Source: Ascarosepion bandense | Taxonomy: Eukaryota; Mollusca; Cephalopoda; Sepiida; Sepiidae | Length of the DNA stretch: 64,000 nucleotides | Reading direction: 5' to 3' | Assembly (NCBI GenBank): GCA_037127315.1 | Contig: JBBBDQ010001188.1 | Span: forward strand, 598,501-662,500 | Part shown: piece after piece, positions 8,635 to 22,800 of the stretch | Layout: each line of letters starts with the position of its first letter | Numbering within the stretch: the first letter of the stretch is position 1 | The notes under the pieces: model-generated | Told to the model about the DNA's origin: nothing | Databases searched by the model: none | Seen by the model: only the letters and a program-made list of their open reading frames with translations | Position numbers and translations under genes: made by a program

Positions 8635-11365
8635 CTGAAAGAAGTCGACAAAATTTCATATTGTTATTTTTCTGTTACACTCGTGCTTTCCCCAGCACGT
8701 TCGCGCGATCGTTACGTCTTGTCAATACCCCATAAATAATATTCTATTCCGTGTTGTTAGCGTAGAAAAGAACATTAGCTTTCAGTGAGAAAATAAACAA
8801 AGAAAGAGAAGTGGAGAGAAAGGGAAGCAGGTTTCTTTATTTTTTTATTGCAGATCAGGTTGTAGTATCTGCACGATCCTAAACTATTAGGAATGAGTTA
8901 TACATTCTGTGAGAAAATCGATTGGATTAAAATCGATGAAAATATAATTGAGAAACATTTTATTACAATTTTTTTAATTTAATTTTCTTTGCTGAAATTT
9001 GCATAAAATAGGGAATTATTTTCAAATACACAATAATTAAATTCCGATATGACAGTCAAAAAGAAAAGCAGAGAACTTAATCACAGTACAGAGTAAATGT
9101 TTTTAATGAAATTTCTATAAAAGAGGGATTACTTGCCAAATACGCAATATATACAGGAATCCTTAGATTAATGTTGCTTTGACTAATGCGTTTTCGAATA
9201 GTGCGTTAAAATTTCTATAGACTAAAATTCGATAGACTCAAATCTTCAGTTTAACCATAACAATTAAAGATTGATTTTTTTATATATTAAATAAGCATTT
9301 TCTCAAATGTAAAAAGTTTATATATTAAATAAGCATTTTCTCAAATGTAAAAAGTTTATATATTAAATAAGCATTTTCTCAAATGTAAAAATGTAAAGTA
9401 TGTTTAGTTTTTAGATACCACGTTATCTAATTAAAATAGAGTTAAAAAATAAACGGTGATAAATAGATATTTTTTATAATATAAACCGATAATAAAAATA
9501 CGTATTTGAAAATTTGTCTCGACTAAAATTTTCTGAATAATTTTTCTTTTTTATTTTGAAGATCTAACGAGAAATTTCTGATATTTTCTTAAATTGTAGT
9601 GAACATGAAATTAAAAGTTACTCTCTTCTCGTCTTCATATTTACAATAATTCACAATCTAGTGTAAAACCTTGATTTTGAAGACTAGGAAAAGGATTGAC
9701 ACCGTACTGAAAGAAAAAGACGAAGCTTGATTTTGCGATCAGATGTTCAATTAATTTTCTGTTGGTTGGTTGTTTTGTTTTTATGGCATATCAACCTCGG
9801 TGGGTCATTTATTGCCAACTAATTTTTTTATCTATTTATTGCTGGTAAGACCTTTTTCCTTCAACAATTTATTGTTGTTTTTTTATATAAGTTTTGTGTC
9901 TAGTAATACTTTTTCTTTTAGTGTATCAAGATTCATTGGGATTTGTTTTTTAAGGACAGGGTCCCCAAGTCCTACCATGTTATTTAACCCATAACTGGAG
10001 GAAAGGGACAGATTAATACCTTTCCCAAGGGTATCAGTGCTTAAGTGAACGCAGCTTATTCAACTGGAATTCGACCTCGACTCACCGATTTCTCTTTCGG
10101 AGCCGATATCCACTGCACCACAACGCACATCAGTCACTAAACCTTTACAGCACATGGTATTCCCAAGTGGTCACCCATCTAAATACTGACCAGGCTCAAC
10201 GTTCCTTAACTTCAGTGATCGAGCAAGAACCGGTGTATTCAATGTGATATGGCGGTAATTAATTTTCTGACCAATGAAAGGAAGCGATTTGCGAAATTGA
10301 GAAAAGTTAGTAATCCAGTGTGAAAAACTAAAAGCGCTATAAAAAGAGAAAGAAAGTCGAATATGTCAATAAGATGCGAGCAGAAATTAGAGAGGAGACC
10401 GCAAGAAGTGACTAAAGACATTTTAATCTGCCAAGTGGACACGTAAGGTTCTGTCACACATTCGTTTTCCTTCCACTTCACTCACACACGGTCAAAGAAA
10501 CAACAACAAGAAGATACATCAACTGACTCCTAAAAACAAAAGCCCGATAAGTACAATTTCGTTTATTGGTTTACTTTCACTTTCACTTTCTCTTAGGCCA
10601 TATAAAATGAAAAGTACACAGACTTAATTACTATCCTGTTAATCTTTACATACACACAAGTTACAGCTACGAATTCTTGATTTATTTAACCTCTTACTAC
10701 TATTTATCCTTGAACATTTAACTCTTAAAATTCATGTTATTCTGTTTATTTAATAAAATTTACTTTAAACCTACAAACGAAATATTATATTCTCCACAAA
10801 TCCACATTCTAACATTCCACAAATCCGCCTTCTGATGATTACAAATAAACCATTAAGTTGTGGAGAGTGTCGGCTATGTTTGTGAATTGGCCAGCTACCA
10901 GACATAACTGACCGTCCCTACTACAAAATAAAAAGGCGATTTAATTAGATACAGAAATTTACATTTATTAAAAAATTTTGAAATATAAAAGATGTACGCA
11001 TTTTCTATAGAAAGATTATAAATAACAAATAATTTTTAATTTAAAATATTTAGGATTATGGTATGTTTTAGAAAAATTAAAGGGCTAATTTATTCATATG
11101 ACTGATAAAAGAATACCATGCGGCAAATTTCTCTAAATAGGTCTTTCATAAAAAATCAGGTTAATAAATATTAATTCATAGAATTTTATTGTATTTACTA
11201 TTTTTTTTATTTGAAAAGTATGCAATTTAGAAATCAATTGTAAATGAGACTAAAGTTTGAGAGACAAATTACATAATTTCATTTGAGCTATAATATTCGA
11301 TTAATGCGTTCTCGATTAGTGCTTATCTTTTAATGTACATATTAAACATACCAATCGAGGGATTC

Positions 11366-11399
<34 letters not shown>

Positions 11400-11684
11400 A
11401 TTGATTGATTGAGTGATTGATTGATGGTTTAATACTTAGTTTTTGGTCCTAATAGGGTTAGACCAGTACACCTTTGTGTTAAAAAGTGTTCTATACAATT
11501 ATAATGGTGAACTTTTAAATATCTTTCATTTATAAACGAGTTATTTCACTACCTTGGTTTCCACCATGAGTGGTTTTTTCTGGCGATTTTTAATAACTTA
11601 TTAATATTAAAATGTTATTAAATATCACCTGAAGAAACAGCTCGCGGTGGAAACCAAGGTAGCAAAATAACTCGTTTATAAATG

Positions 11685-11730
<46 letters not shown>

Positions 11731-12784
11731 TAAGGAAAATTTGATTATAAGCAACCGACAATTTGAAATGATTTGAACATTATTTTTGATCGATATTCGT
11801 ATTTAAGTTGATATTCTGTTTATAATCTAAAAGTATTATATCTACATAGGCTTCCTCTATGTGGCTAGGGGTCGGAGGTTCAAATCCGGCCGAATGACTC
11901 ACATTTTCGCAACAAACATTTATCGTAAATAATCAGGCCGGTAGAAATAAATATATTGTACTCTATGATTATAAACAGAATATCTACTTAAATTCGAGTA
12001 TCGATCAAAATTTATGTTCAAACAAATCATTTCATATATATATATATATTTTTTTCTAAACATATACTGTTTTAATATAAAAGACAATGATTGTCTATTA
12101 TGTTTAATCATGAGCCGTTCTAAACATATATAATGAAACATGTTTAAATGAAAGATAATTAATAACAGAAGCCATTGTTTTTTTTACAATGGCTTCCCAT
12201 ACATAATATTTCTTGTTTTCACTTTCGCGTGGTCATGTGTGACGTCATGAGCTGTGGTGATATATTTTCTTCCAGCGTCTTGTACGCTTGAGATTGGATG
12301 TTGTTTGGAAATCTTCCATGTCAACAAAAACAGACTGTCATTATTGTTTGTCTGTGAATTGTTATACTATAATGTAATATGACATCTCTGAAAATGGCTT
12401 GTGTAAGCTGAAAGCTTAGATTAGATTAAAAAAATATGTATCAGTATTGTAATATTCTTTCTTCATTTAATGATGGTGCTATTAAGCTTATCAGACAATG
12501 AGAAAAAAATTACATAAAATAAATAGACAAAACTTGTGTTTATTATTTAGTGATATATATAATTTATTTGTTGAAACAGTATTTTTAATCCATTCTCGTA
12601 TTTGAGTAGTTATTTTGTGTTTTGTTTTTTTCGGAAGAAAAGTTATCGTAAATAATCAGGAGGGCATAAATAAATATATTATGATAAACTTTCATTAAAA
12701 ACAAAATATATACTCAAATACGTGTATCAATTATAAGTAATGAATGTTCATCCAATATACATATACAATATACGTACATATATA

Positions 12785-12830
<46 letters not shown>

Positions 12831-12922
12831 CGTGGAACGGCAATTATTCTGAATGTTAAAACGGAAAACAAGGACACTGGACAATTAAATTAAAATTAAA
12901 AAAAAACGAAACATACACACAG

Positions 12923-12991
<69 letters not shown>

Positions 12992-13834
12992 CACAAAATA
13001 TTTCCAATATAAAAATGAATCAACTATCTATATATATATATATATAGTTGATTCTTTTTTATATTGGAAATATTTTGACGTGGTTACAGAATATATAATT
13101 GAAACATACCTCGTTACCCATGAAGAATTGTGTTCCCTTATTTTGAAGAGACAAGGTTTTCTCCATAAAAGGAAGAACTCGGAGACATGTTTTAACAAAA
13201 CCATTATGCAATTCATTCTGTGAAAAGAAAAATTGGAACAATCATGAGGTAATCAATACAGGCACACATATTTGTAAAATGTATCTGTCAAAAGTGAATA
13301 TTAGTACAAAGAAAGGAAAACGTTTCCGTACCAATGTATTTCGTCCTTTAGTGGATTTTATTCAGTCAAATGGGAAGAGATTATTTTCAAGAACGCTGAG
13401 AATTATCTGCACCGAACATGTGAGCAATTACGAGTTTTTAAAGTAAATGGAAACAAAAAGTCACTTATACTGAGAAACAGACATTATCTAAACTTATTTA
13501 TAAATGGAAATTTGTCTCTCTCTGTGTGTGTATGTGTGTGTACGTGTGTCTGTTACCTATAGACTCCGAAACGGCTGAACCGATTTTCTTGAAAAATTTA
13601 CAGTTGTACTATAAGCGTCTGCAAGTGTTCTTAGCTAGGTTTTGTGTCGAGGTACCCCCGACAAATATCGATAATCGATAATCGAAAAAAATCGGGTTAT
13701 AGAAGGATTGCTCCGATTTTAATCAAATTTGATATACTCATAGACAAAGACATAAGAAACAATATTCAAAAGTTTCCAGGTTGCAGTTCTTACAATAGTG
13801 CAGAAAATCGATAATATATATATAAAAGGCAAGA

Positions 13835-13886
<52 letters not shown>

Positions 13887-16800
13887 TTTTTATCTGCCTG
13901 TATGCCTGTCTTTTTTTTCAGCCCTTTTATTTTAGTTTTTGCTTCGGGTTTGGCTCTAACTAGGTATAATTGTAGTTCTTAGTCTCAGCCATGATACCAT
14001 TTACTCAGAGGACTTATTTAGCCTTCAAAATTCAGTTTACGACGAAAAAACTTATTTGATATCGATACCAGGAAATGAAAATTTGACTTACATCCATTCA
14101 TTTTTCTTTCAGTTTACGGTTTTGCTATTGCTTTTTAGTCTTTCGTGCCAACGTCCAAAGAGTCTGAGCTCCAGGATCATGGATTAGTTTTAAAGCTTTC
14201 ATTACACCCGAGCAACACCGGGCTATACTGCTAGTTATATTATAAACAAATATTCTCCTCGGTCTTTCGAGACATGATCACCTAAGCAGGTATCACATGC
14301 GGTACCTCACTAACTGACTTAAGTTTATAAATACAAATAGCCCACAACTTATTGTTTACATATCGTGTTTTTTCAGGATGTAGGCGATCATTCAAAACCT
14401 CGATGTCATGTGCTCAAAAACGCAACTTGGTCTCGTGAATATCGCTCTTATTTATCATTTAACAATAGGTAAGGCGATAAAGCGATTGAGACGCAAAGTG
14501 TTTCTGTGGTTGAATGAAATTGAAGCACATTTACTGAAAGGGAAAGGACTATGAAAAATCAGGATTAAAAGAGATAGAAGAAAGCGATTGATTGTGCAAT
14601 TTACCTTATCAAGGATCAAAGATGAATGGAAAGCAGGAAGTTGGAAGGCATTTCAACAGGCGGAGAGCACAAAATGGACATATTACGTAGCCTGTTCAAA
14701 TACTATGCTTGTTTGAGCACCACCTTTCATTTGAATGAATGGGAAAAATATTTATTATTATAGATCTTACTTACTCGGTACTTGCCACTCTTTTCGTGAT
14801 ACAACCTCATATAATCATGAAAAAGGTCGTAAAAGCAATCACAGATGTAATCGATTTTTGCCATTTCAGTGTTGGTTTTGCCATGAAAACCTAAAAAATG
14901 AAAAAAAAATGTAATTCAGGCCAGGTTATAAAAGAGTTATAATTTATGGTATACAGCAGAGCTACTTGTCGACACTCATTCCACCCACCATATAAGCAAT
15001 CTGAAGTTCAGGATGGACGTTGTTGTGCATTGGATATCTGTTCGGAACGAGAAATCAGAGAACCAAGTTCGAATTTCAGCTGAATTTGTTGCACTTAATT
15101 ACATGTAAATACATTTGGGAAAGGTATTAATCCGTCTCTTCTACCCCAAACTATGGGTTAAATAACAGAATAGAATAAGTTTTATAGCCTTGGTTGTCAA
15201 CCAAGGCTTGGTTGTCAACCAGTAGGTCGTCATTACTTTCGCAGAAAGAAATGACGACCTACTGCGAGAAAATATTCTGCTCAGTCAGTCGTTTCTTTCG
15301 AGACATGATCGCCCAAGATATGGCACCTCACCAACTGAAGGTCATGAAAGTAAGTAGCCCAAAACATCTTGTTTATGTGCATGTTTCTTCGGGATGTAGG
15401 TGATCATTACTCTCAACACTTGCTTGTCCTTCGTAGCTTTAATAGATATTATCTTTCTGTTATTTCTTTTAAAGTTTTTTCAGTCATCTACTTTCTGAAG
15501 CTTACGTTGTTTTCTTCTCTTCCTCTTGTGTCTAAACTTTCCTGTGTGTATCTCTGCCACGCTTCTATGCACCGTTGTAAGGATTATTCTTGGATGCTCC
15601 TCAGCTTTGGTTACGGCTCTCTTGATCATCTCTCCGCTTTGACTACGTCCCCTTGATGACTTGCTGAAGCTTGGGGGTAAACAAAAAAGTCTCACAAAGC
15701 AAGATCAATGATTAGGGAGATTGTACCAATACAGGCTAAGAACTATCGGATGATCAGAGCGTTGCTATGTGCATTCTTGTGGTGAAGCGGCCACGATTTA
15801 TCTTGCCACAAAACCCGTCACTTGCAGACGCCGCACAATATAATTACACACTTCTTGATTGTCTGACCCTGTAAAAATAACTTACTGTGGATCCCTTTGT
15901 CCAGATTCCTACCCTTATTATGTGCCATAGAACCTTCAGCTGACTCTTTCTGATGTTAAGAATAAGTTTCCTATTTGTTTCCATTTTGTCTAAAACTTTG
16001 TCATTGCTCACACGTCGGACCACGATATTTTCGTATGTAGGACCATACTTTTGTTGCTTGAAGTCTTTTTTTGATTATTTATGAGATTGCTCAATATTTT
16101 TTGTCATATAGGAAGAGTTGTATGACGTAACAGTTCAGTGTCTGCTTTCTTTGTTTCATTTACTACAAGTCTCTTCTTCAGCTGTGAGAAAATTGTCCAA
16201 CATTCTCTGCTATACAAAAGGATTGATATTACGTAGCAGTTCACTACTCCTATCTTTGTTTCGAACGAAGTTTTCGATTTCTTAATACTCTGCTTAGCTT
16301 GTAGAAAAGCATCTTTCTCTATCCCGATAAAAATTCTTCGGAATTCAATTTCACACTTACCGTCCTCTATTTAAATACTTTCCAGATATTTAAATTTAAT
16401 GTACCTGTTTGGTTATGTTTTTTCCGAATTTAATTTGCATTTTGAGCAAATTGTTTTTCAAACAACCATGACAATCTGTCTTGCAGGTGAGGTTTGATTT
16501 TTCCTTCACTACCATCTCTCCAGTCTAAAAACGAAAAAAATAAAAAAAACAAACTAAGGGGTTTTTCTCTCTTCCACTTAATCTTTACCAAAAAGTCACA
16601 CTCAATACATTTGATATGCAACCAACCAAGGAGAAGAAAATGGTCTGATGTACACGCAGAAGATTAATATGGCAAATTAATATGGCCATACAGTTTTGTT
16701 TTCTAGTCCATCATGACAAATGGTTTCTATAGACCTAATTGCCAACATTTGTACAAATTAGTCGCGTGTCTCCCAACAATCCTGGGCCACCCTTAGTGAG

Positions 16801-19800
16801 TCAGATAAATGACATACGTAATACACGCTTGGGCGATCATGTCTTAAAGAGAAATAACTGAAAGGGCAGAATATTTTTCAGTAGTGTGTTGCCATTACCT
16901 TCTGTGATAGAATGGTTGCCAACCGAGGCTATAGAACCACATTTATCCAACTATTTGACCCATACCTCGAGAGACAGATTAATACGTTTCCTGAGGTTAT
17001 TTGCACGTAAGTGAATGCTAGGAGTTTAACCAGAATTCGAACTCAACTTTCCGTTCTGTCGTCCCGAGCCGATATTAGCTGTACCATAAAGCGCATCTTA
17101 GACTTGACTGAATTATTAACGATGAGAAATTTGGCGGTTATCGTATTGTCAATTTAAAAAATATATAAAAAAAACAATAACAGAAAAAATAATACAAACA
17201 GTAAAAAGAACTGGCAAAATATTAAACTTAAGATTTATGCTGTTAGATTATTTTTTATATAGAGATACTCGCCCCGTACAAAGCCTGGGGACAAGATAGG
17301 GGGGTATTGGAGAATGCACAAGAGAAGGATAGAAATACTAGTGTGCAGGGGGTTACGTGAAAGTAGAACGAAAAAAAAGAACAAGATATAGGGGGTGTTG
17401 GAGAACTTATAAGAGAAGTATAGAAATACTAGTGTGCAGGGGGTTACGTGAAAGTAGAGCGAAAACAAAAAGAACAAAATATAGGGGGTGTTGGAGAATG
17501 TATAAGAGAAGGTTAGAAATACTAGTGTGCAGGGGGTTACGTGAAAGTAGAACGAAAAAAAATAACAAGATGTAGGGGGTGTTGGAGAATGTATAAGAGA
17601 AGGATAGAAATACTAGTGTGCAGGGGGTTTCGTGAGAGGAGAGCGAAAAAAAAAAGAACAAGATATAGGGGGTGTTGGAGAATGTATAAGAGAAGGATAG
17701 AAATACTAGTGTGCAGGGGGTTACGTGAAAGTAGAACGAAAAAAAAACAGAACAAGATATAGGGGGTGTTGGAGAATGTATAAGAGAAGGATAGAAATAC
17801 TAGTGTGCAGGGGGTTTCGTGAGAGGAGAGCGAAAAAAAAGAACAAGATATAGGGGGTGTTGGAGAATGTATAAGAGAAGGATAGAAATACTAGTGTGCA
17901 GGGGGTTTCGTGAGAGGAGAGCGAAAAAAAAAAGAACAAGATGTAGGGGGTGTTGGAGAATGTATAAGAGAAGGATAGAAATACTAGTGTGCCGGGGGTT
18001 ACGTGAAAGTAGAACGAAAAAAAAAGAACAAGATGTAGGGGTGTTGGAGAATGTATAAGAGAAGGATAGAAATACTAGTGTGCAGGGGGTTTCGTGAGAG
18101 GAGAGCGAAAAAAAAGAACAAGATATAGGGGGTGTTGGAGAATGTATAAGAGAAGGATAGAAATACTAGTGTGCAGGGGGTTTCGTGAGAGGAGAGCGAA
18201 AAAAAAAAGAACAAGATATAGGGGGTGTTGGAGAATGTATAAGAGAAGGATAGAAATACTAGTGTGCAGGGGGTTTCGTGAGAGGAGAGCGAAAAAAAAA
18301 AGAACAAGATGTAGGGGTGTTGGAGAATGTATAAGAGAAGGATAGAAATACTAGTGTGCAGGGGGTTACGTGAAAGTAGAACGAAAATAAAAGAACAAGA
18401 TGTAGGGGGTGTTGGAGAATGTATAAGAGAAGGATAGAAATACTAGTGTGCAGGGGGTTTCGTGAGAGGAGAGCGAAAAAAAAAGAACAAGATGTAGGGG
18501 GTGTTGGAGAATGTATAAGAGAAGGATAGAAATACTAGTGTGCAGGGGGTTACGTGAAAGTAGAACGAAAAAAAAAGAACAAGATATAGGGGGTGTTGGA
18601 GAATGTATAAGAGAAGGATAGAAATACTAGTGTGCAGGGGGTTACGTGAAAGTAGAACGAAAAAAAAAAGAACAAGATGTAGGGGGTGTTGGAGAATGTA
18701 TAAGAGAAGGATAGAAATACTAGTGTGCAGTGGGTTTCGTGAGAGGAGAGCGAAAAAAAAAGAACAAGATATAGGGGGTGTTGGAGAATGTATAAGAGAA
18801 GGATAGAAATTCTAGTGTGCAGGGGGTTTCGTGAGAGGAGAGCGAAAATGAAGAACCAGATACAGGGGGCGATGGGGAATGCATTAGACAAGGATAGACT
18901 ACTGGTGTGGAGGGGGTTATGCGAGAGTAGAGCGAAATTTAAGAAGAACAGCATACAGGGTCTTTTGGGGAATGCATAAGAGAAGCATGGACATACTGGT
19001 GTGCAGTGTTTAAGTGAGAATAGAGCGATAAAGAAGAAGAACAAGTTAAAGGGGGTTTTGGAGAATGCATAAGTGAAGGATAGAAATACTAGTGTGCAGG
19101 GGGTTACATGAAATGATAGCGAAAATAAAGAACTTGACCCGGGGTATGAGGGAAATTATAGGAAAAATATTGGAATCAAGGAGATTGAAGATGGAAAATT
19201 GACTTTGTATTCAAACTTTCGGAGATTGTAGCTAACAAGAAAGAAACTATAAGGAAGTGAATTTTATAGTGGGGGGTGCGGGAAAAGTAACTAATCCAGT
19301 ACGACGTGCCTTGTGTTGCACTGGATATCGGCTCGGAACGAGAATTCGGGGAGCCGAGTTCGAATTCCAGTTGAATTCGTTACATTCACTTTCGCACAAA
19401 TACTCTTGGGAAAGGTATTAATCCGTCTCTTCCCTCCCGTTAGATAACAGGACCGATTGGGTTCTATTGCCTTGGCTGGCAACCAGTCTACCGCAGGAAT
19501 AATGGCAACCTACTGCGTGATAATCTGCCCGTTCAGTCACGTCTCAAAAGAGACATGTTCGCCCAAATCGTGTATCACATATAGCACTTAACTGACAAAC
19601 TAACAGTAGAAACGGCGGTTACATTCAACTGTTTCAACTGTAAAAAAGTGGGACCTAGTTGCCAGTTTAGTAGCTCGAGTAAATTCATGTAGAAGGAGTT
19701 AAGCTTGTCGAAGCAAAAATCATGAAAATATTTGTAGACAAGTCGGAGAGAAGCCACATCCCACTCGGTGAGGAAGTGAATGGAGTCTATCTGCCAAATC

Positions 19801-22800
19801 GGGATCGATTACATTGCAGATCTTCTGAATTTTGTTGAGAACCCCGAGATAAATAGCAGGGGTGCTCGACCAGATGCAACAACAGTTTTCAATGTAGGGA
19901 TGAGCCTCGTGGTGCAGTGGATATCGGCTCGGAACGAGAAATCGAGGAGGCGATTTCGAATTCAACTTGAATTCTTTGCAATCATTTACGCGCAAATAAC
20001 ATTTGGGAAAGGTATTAATCCGTCTCTTCCCTTCAGTTATGGGTTAAATAATAGGACAGATTGGGTTCTATAGCCTTGGCTGGCAACCAATCTACCGCAG
20101 AAAGCAATGGCAACCTACTGCGGGATAATCTTCTGCACCGTCATTCATGTGTCTGTATGGCACTTAATTGACTGACTGAATATAGTTTTTGGAAACATAA
20201 TTAAAATTTCTACTGGGCTTAAAGTGGGGGATCGGTTTTCTATTGTCATGAATTAATAAACTGATCCCCCACTAATTATACTTAATATAATAATGTAATA
20301 TAATCTACCTCTTCTTCTTTCAGCTATGAGTTAAATGGCAGGACACATTGGGTTCTATAGCCTTAGCTGGCAACTAATCTGCCGCAGAAAGCAATGGCAA
20401 CCTACTGCGGGATAATCTTCTGCACAGTCATTCATATCTCTTTCGAGACATGATCGCCCAAACGTGTATCACCTATGGCACTTAATTGACTGACTGAATA
20501 TAATTTTTGGAAACATTATTAAAATTTCTACTGGGCATAAAGTGGGGGATCGGTTTTCTATTGTCATGAATTAATAAACTGATCCCCCACTAATTATACT
20601 TAATATAATAATGTAATATAATCTACCTCTTCTTCTTTCAGCTATGAGTTAAATGGCAGGACACATTGAGTTATATAGCCTTAGCTGGCAACTAATCTAC
20701 CGCAGAAAGCAATGTCAACCTACTGTGGGATAATCTTCTGCCCAGTCAGTCATGTCTCTTTCGAGACATGATCGCCCAAGCCTGTATAAATTGTGGCACT
20801 TAACTGAGTGATTCAATGTAGGTTAAGAATTTAGTGATCAGGGAAACATCCTCTTTGGATTTGGTTCTACAGAGCAGTGGTTCCGAGAAGAAGCTGTTAG
20901 AGTAGAAGAATAATCCATTACATTGTTGGTGCTTACAGAGTACAAGGCAGTATATGGGAATAGGTGAAGATCATGGTTGACCCTAGACTTGAATAGGTGA
21001 AAATTGTAGCGATCGGGGAAACATCCGCTTGGGAGTCGGTACCACAGAGTAGCGGTTCGCGGGATGAAGCTTTTGGAGGTGGAACTTACTTCTTATTATA
21101 GTAATACGAAAAGAAAAGATAATGGTTCACCATAAACTTGAACAGGTTAAAATTGTAGCGATCGAGGAAACAACCACTTGGGCGTCGGTTCCACAGAGCA
21201 GTGTCTCGCCAAAATAATCTGTTCAGACGGAACTTAGTTCTTGCTGTAGTCATACGAAAAGAAAAGACAAGGGTTAACCCTAGATTTGAACACGTTAACA
21301 TTACACTAGGGCGTACTGCCATATCACGTTTAATACACCGGTTCTCGTTCGATTACCGAAGTTGAGCCTGGTCAGTACTTAGATGGGTGACCGCTTGGGA
21401 ATACCAGGTGCTGTAAGCGTTTAGTGAAGGATGGTGGTGCAGTGGATATCGGCTTGGAAAGAGAAATCGGTGAGCCGAGTTCGAATTTAATTTGAATAGA
21501 CTGCATTCACTTAAGCACTGGTAACATTAGGAAAGGTATTAATCCGTCCCTTCCCTCCAGTTATGGGTTAAATAACAGGGTAGGACTTGGGGACTCTGCC
21601 CTTAAAAACAAATTCCAATGAATCGTGGTACTCGAAAAAGAAAAGAAGTATTACTAGACACAAAACTTATATAAAAGCAACAATAAATTCTTGAAAAAAA
21701 AAGGTATTACTAGCAATAAATAAATAAAATTTAGTTGGCAATAAATGACCCACCGAGGTTGATATGCCATAAAACAAAACCAACCAACCAACATTATACT
21801 AATGGGAAATAGGATAATTGAATTATGGGAGGTTAGAACTTGTGAAACAAAGGGATTTTTTACGTCCTTGCACCTTCCATGGAAGCAGAGATGGAACCGT
21901 GAAAGTCTTGCTATATGCCGCTTGGGAGAGGAAGAGTGTTTGGAGATTGGAAAATAATTTGTCATAGATATGAAAGAAAAAGCGGCTTACAGAAAAAAAA
22001 ATCTGTAATTTTCTTACCAAACTCTCTGGAAAGGAATCTTGCTATAGCCATACTCTGAGGAATCTGCATTTTTCCGTCAATGTCCAAGACTGGGAGCATG
22101 GAACAAGGCATCTCTGTGAATATAAAAATACAGTAAGAAAAAATAGTGTTAACAAAAGGATTACCTGAACCAAATAATGTACTCACATTTTACGAACATG
22201 ACTTCGGCTTTTTTGTTATTATAACGACAATTTCCTTTGCTTTGAGGATTCTTCGAAATATCTAACAATTTTCATTTCCATTTATTAAAAGTTTAATTTC
22301 CATTAATCAATCGTTTTCTGTTCGCCTTTAATTTATTCTCAGCATAATGAGTTTTGTTGTACTTCTTGTGAATGCTACGAATTGTCGATCTAGGAAGATT
22401 TAAACACATGGAAAGTTATCTTTATATCAATCACCATGTTTGTACGCATCAATAGTCTCTATTCGGATCTTCGTTTAATTTTTTTTTTTTTTTAATCATC
22501 TCACCCCAAGCAAGGCATTCCACTGCCACTATTGCGCATGGGGCTACATAGGGGAAGGTAAAGAGAAGGAGTGGATAGACATAGGGAATGTCAGGAGAAA
22601 GGTGACAGATGAGTAAGGATAGCGAGGATGAGGGTCGGGCAGATGGGAAGAGTGCTTGATAGAATGGGAGCAAGTTATTGTGTTAGGAGGTGTGTATTGA
22701 CCTTACATTTAAAATCCTGGAGATTCTAGCCGTCGGGGAAGCAATCGTTTGTAAGAGAGTTCCACAGTCGGGAAGTGCGAGGAAAGAAACTGTTGGAGTA

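Noticed and set aside
17235..19044. Many 60-160-codon open frames on both strands
   Set aside because: They follow the 92-bp minisatellite period, break with A-run length and have no family resemblance.
21309..21420. Functional 5S rRNA gene
   Set aside because: Internal deletion, no terminator, and it is fused to a SINE flanked by target duplications.
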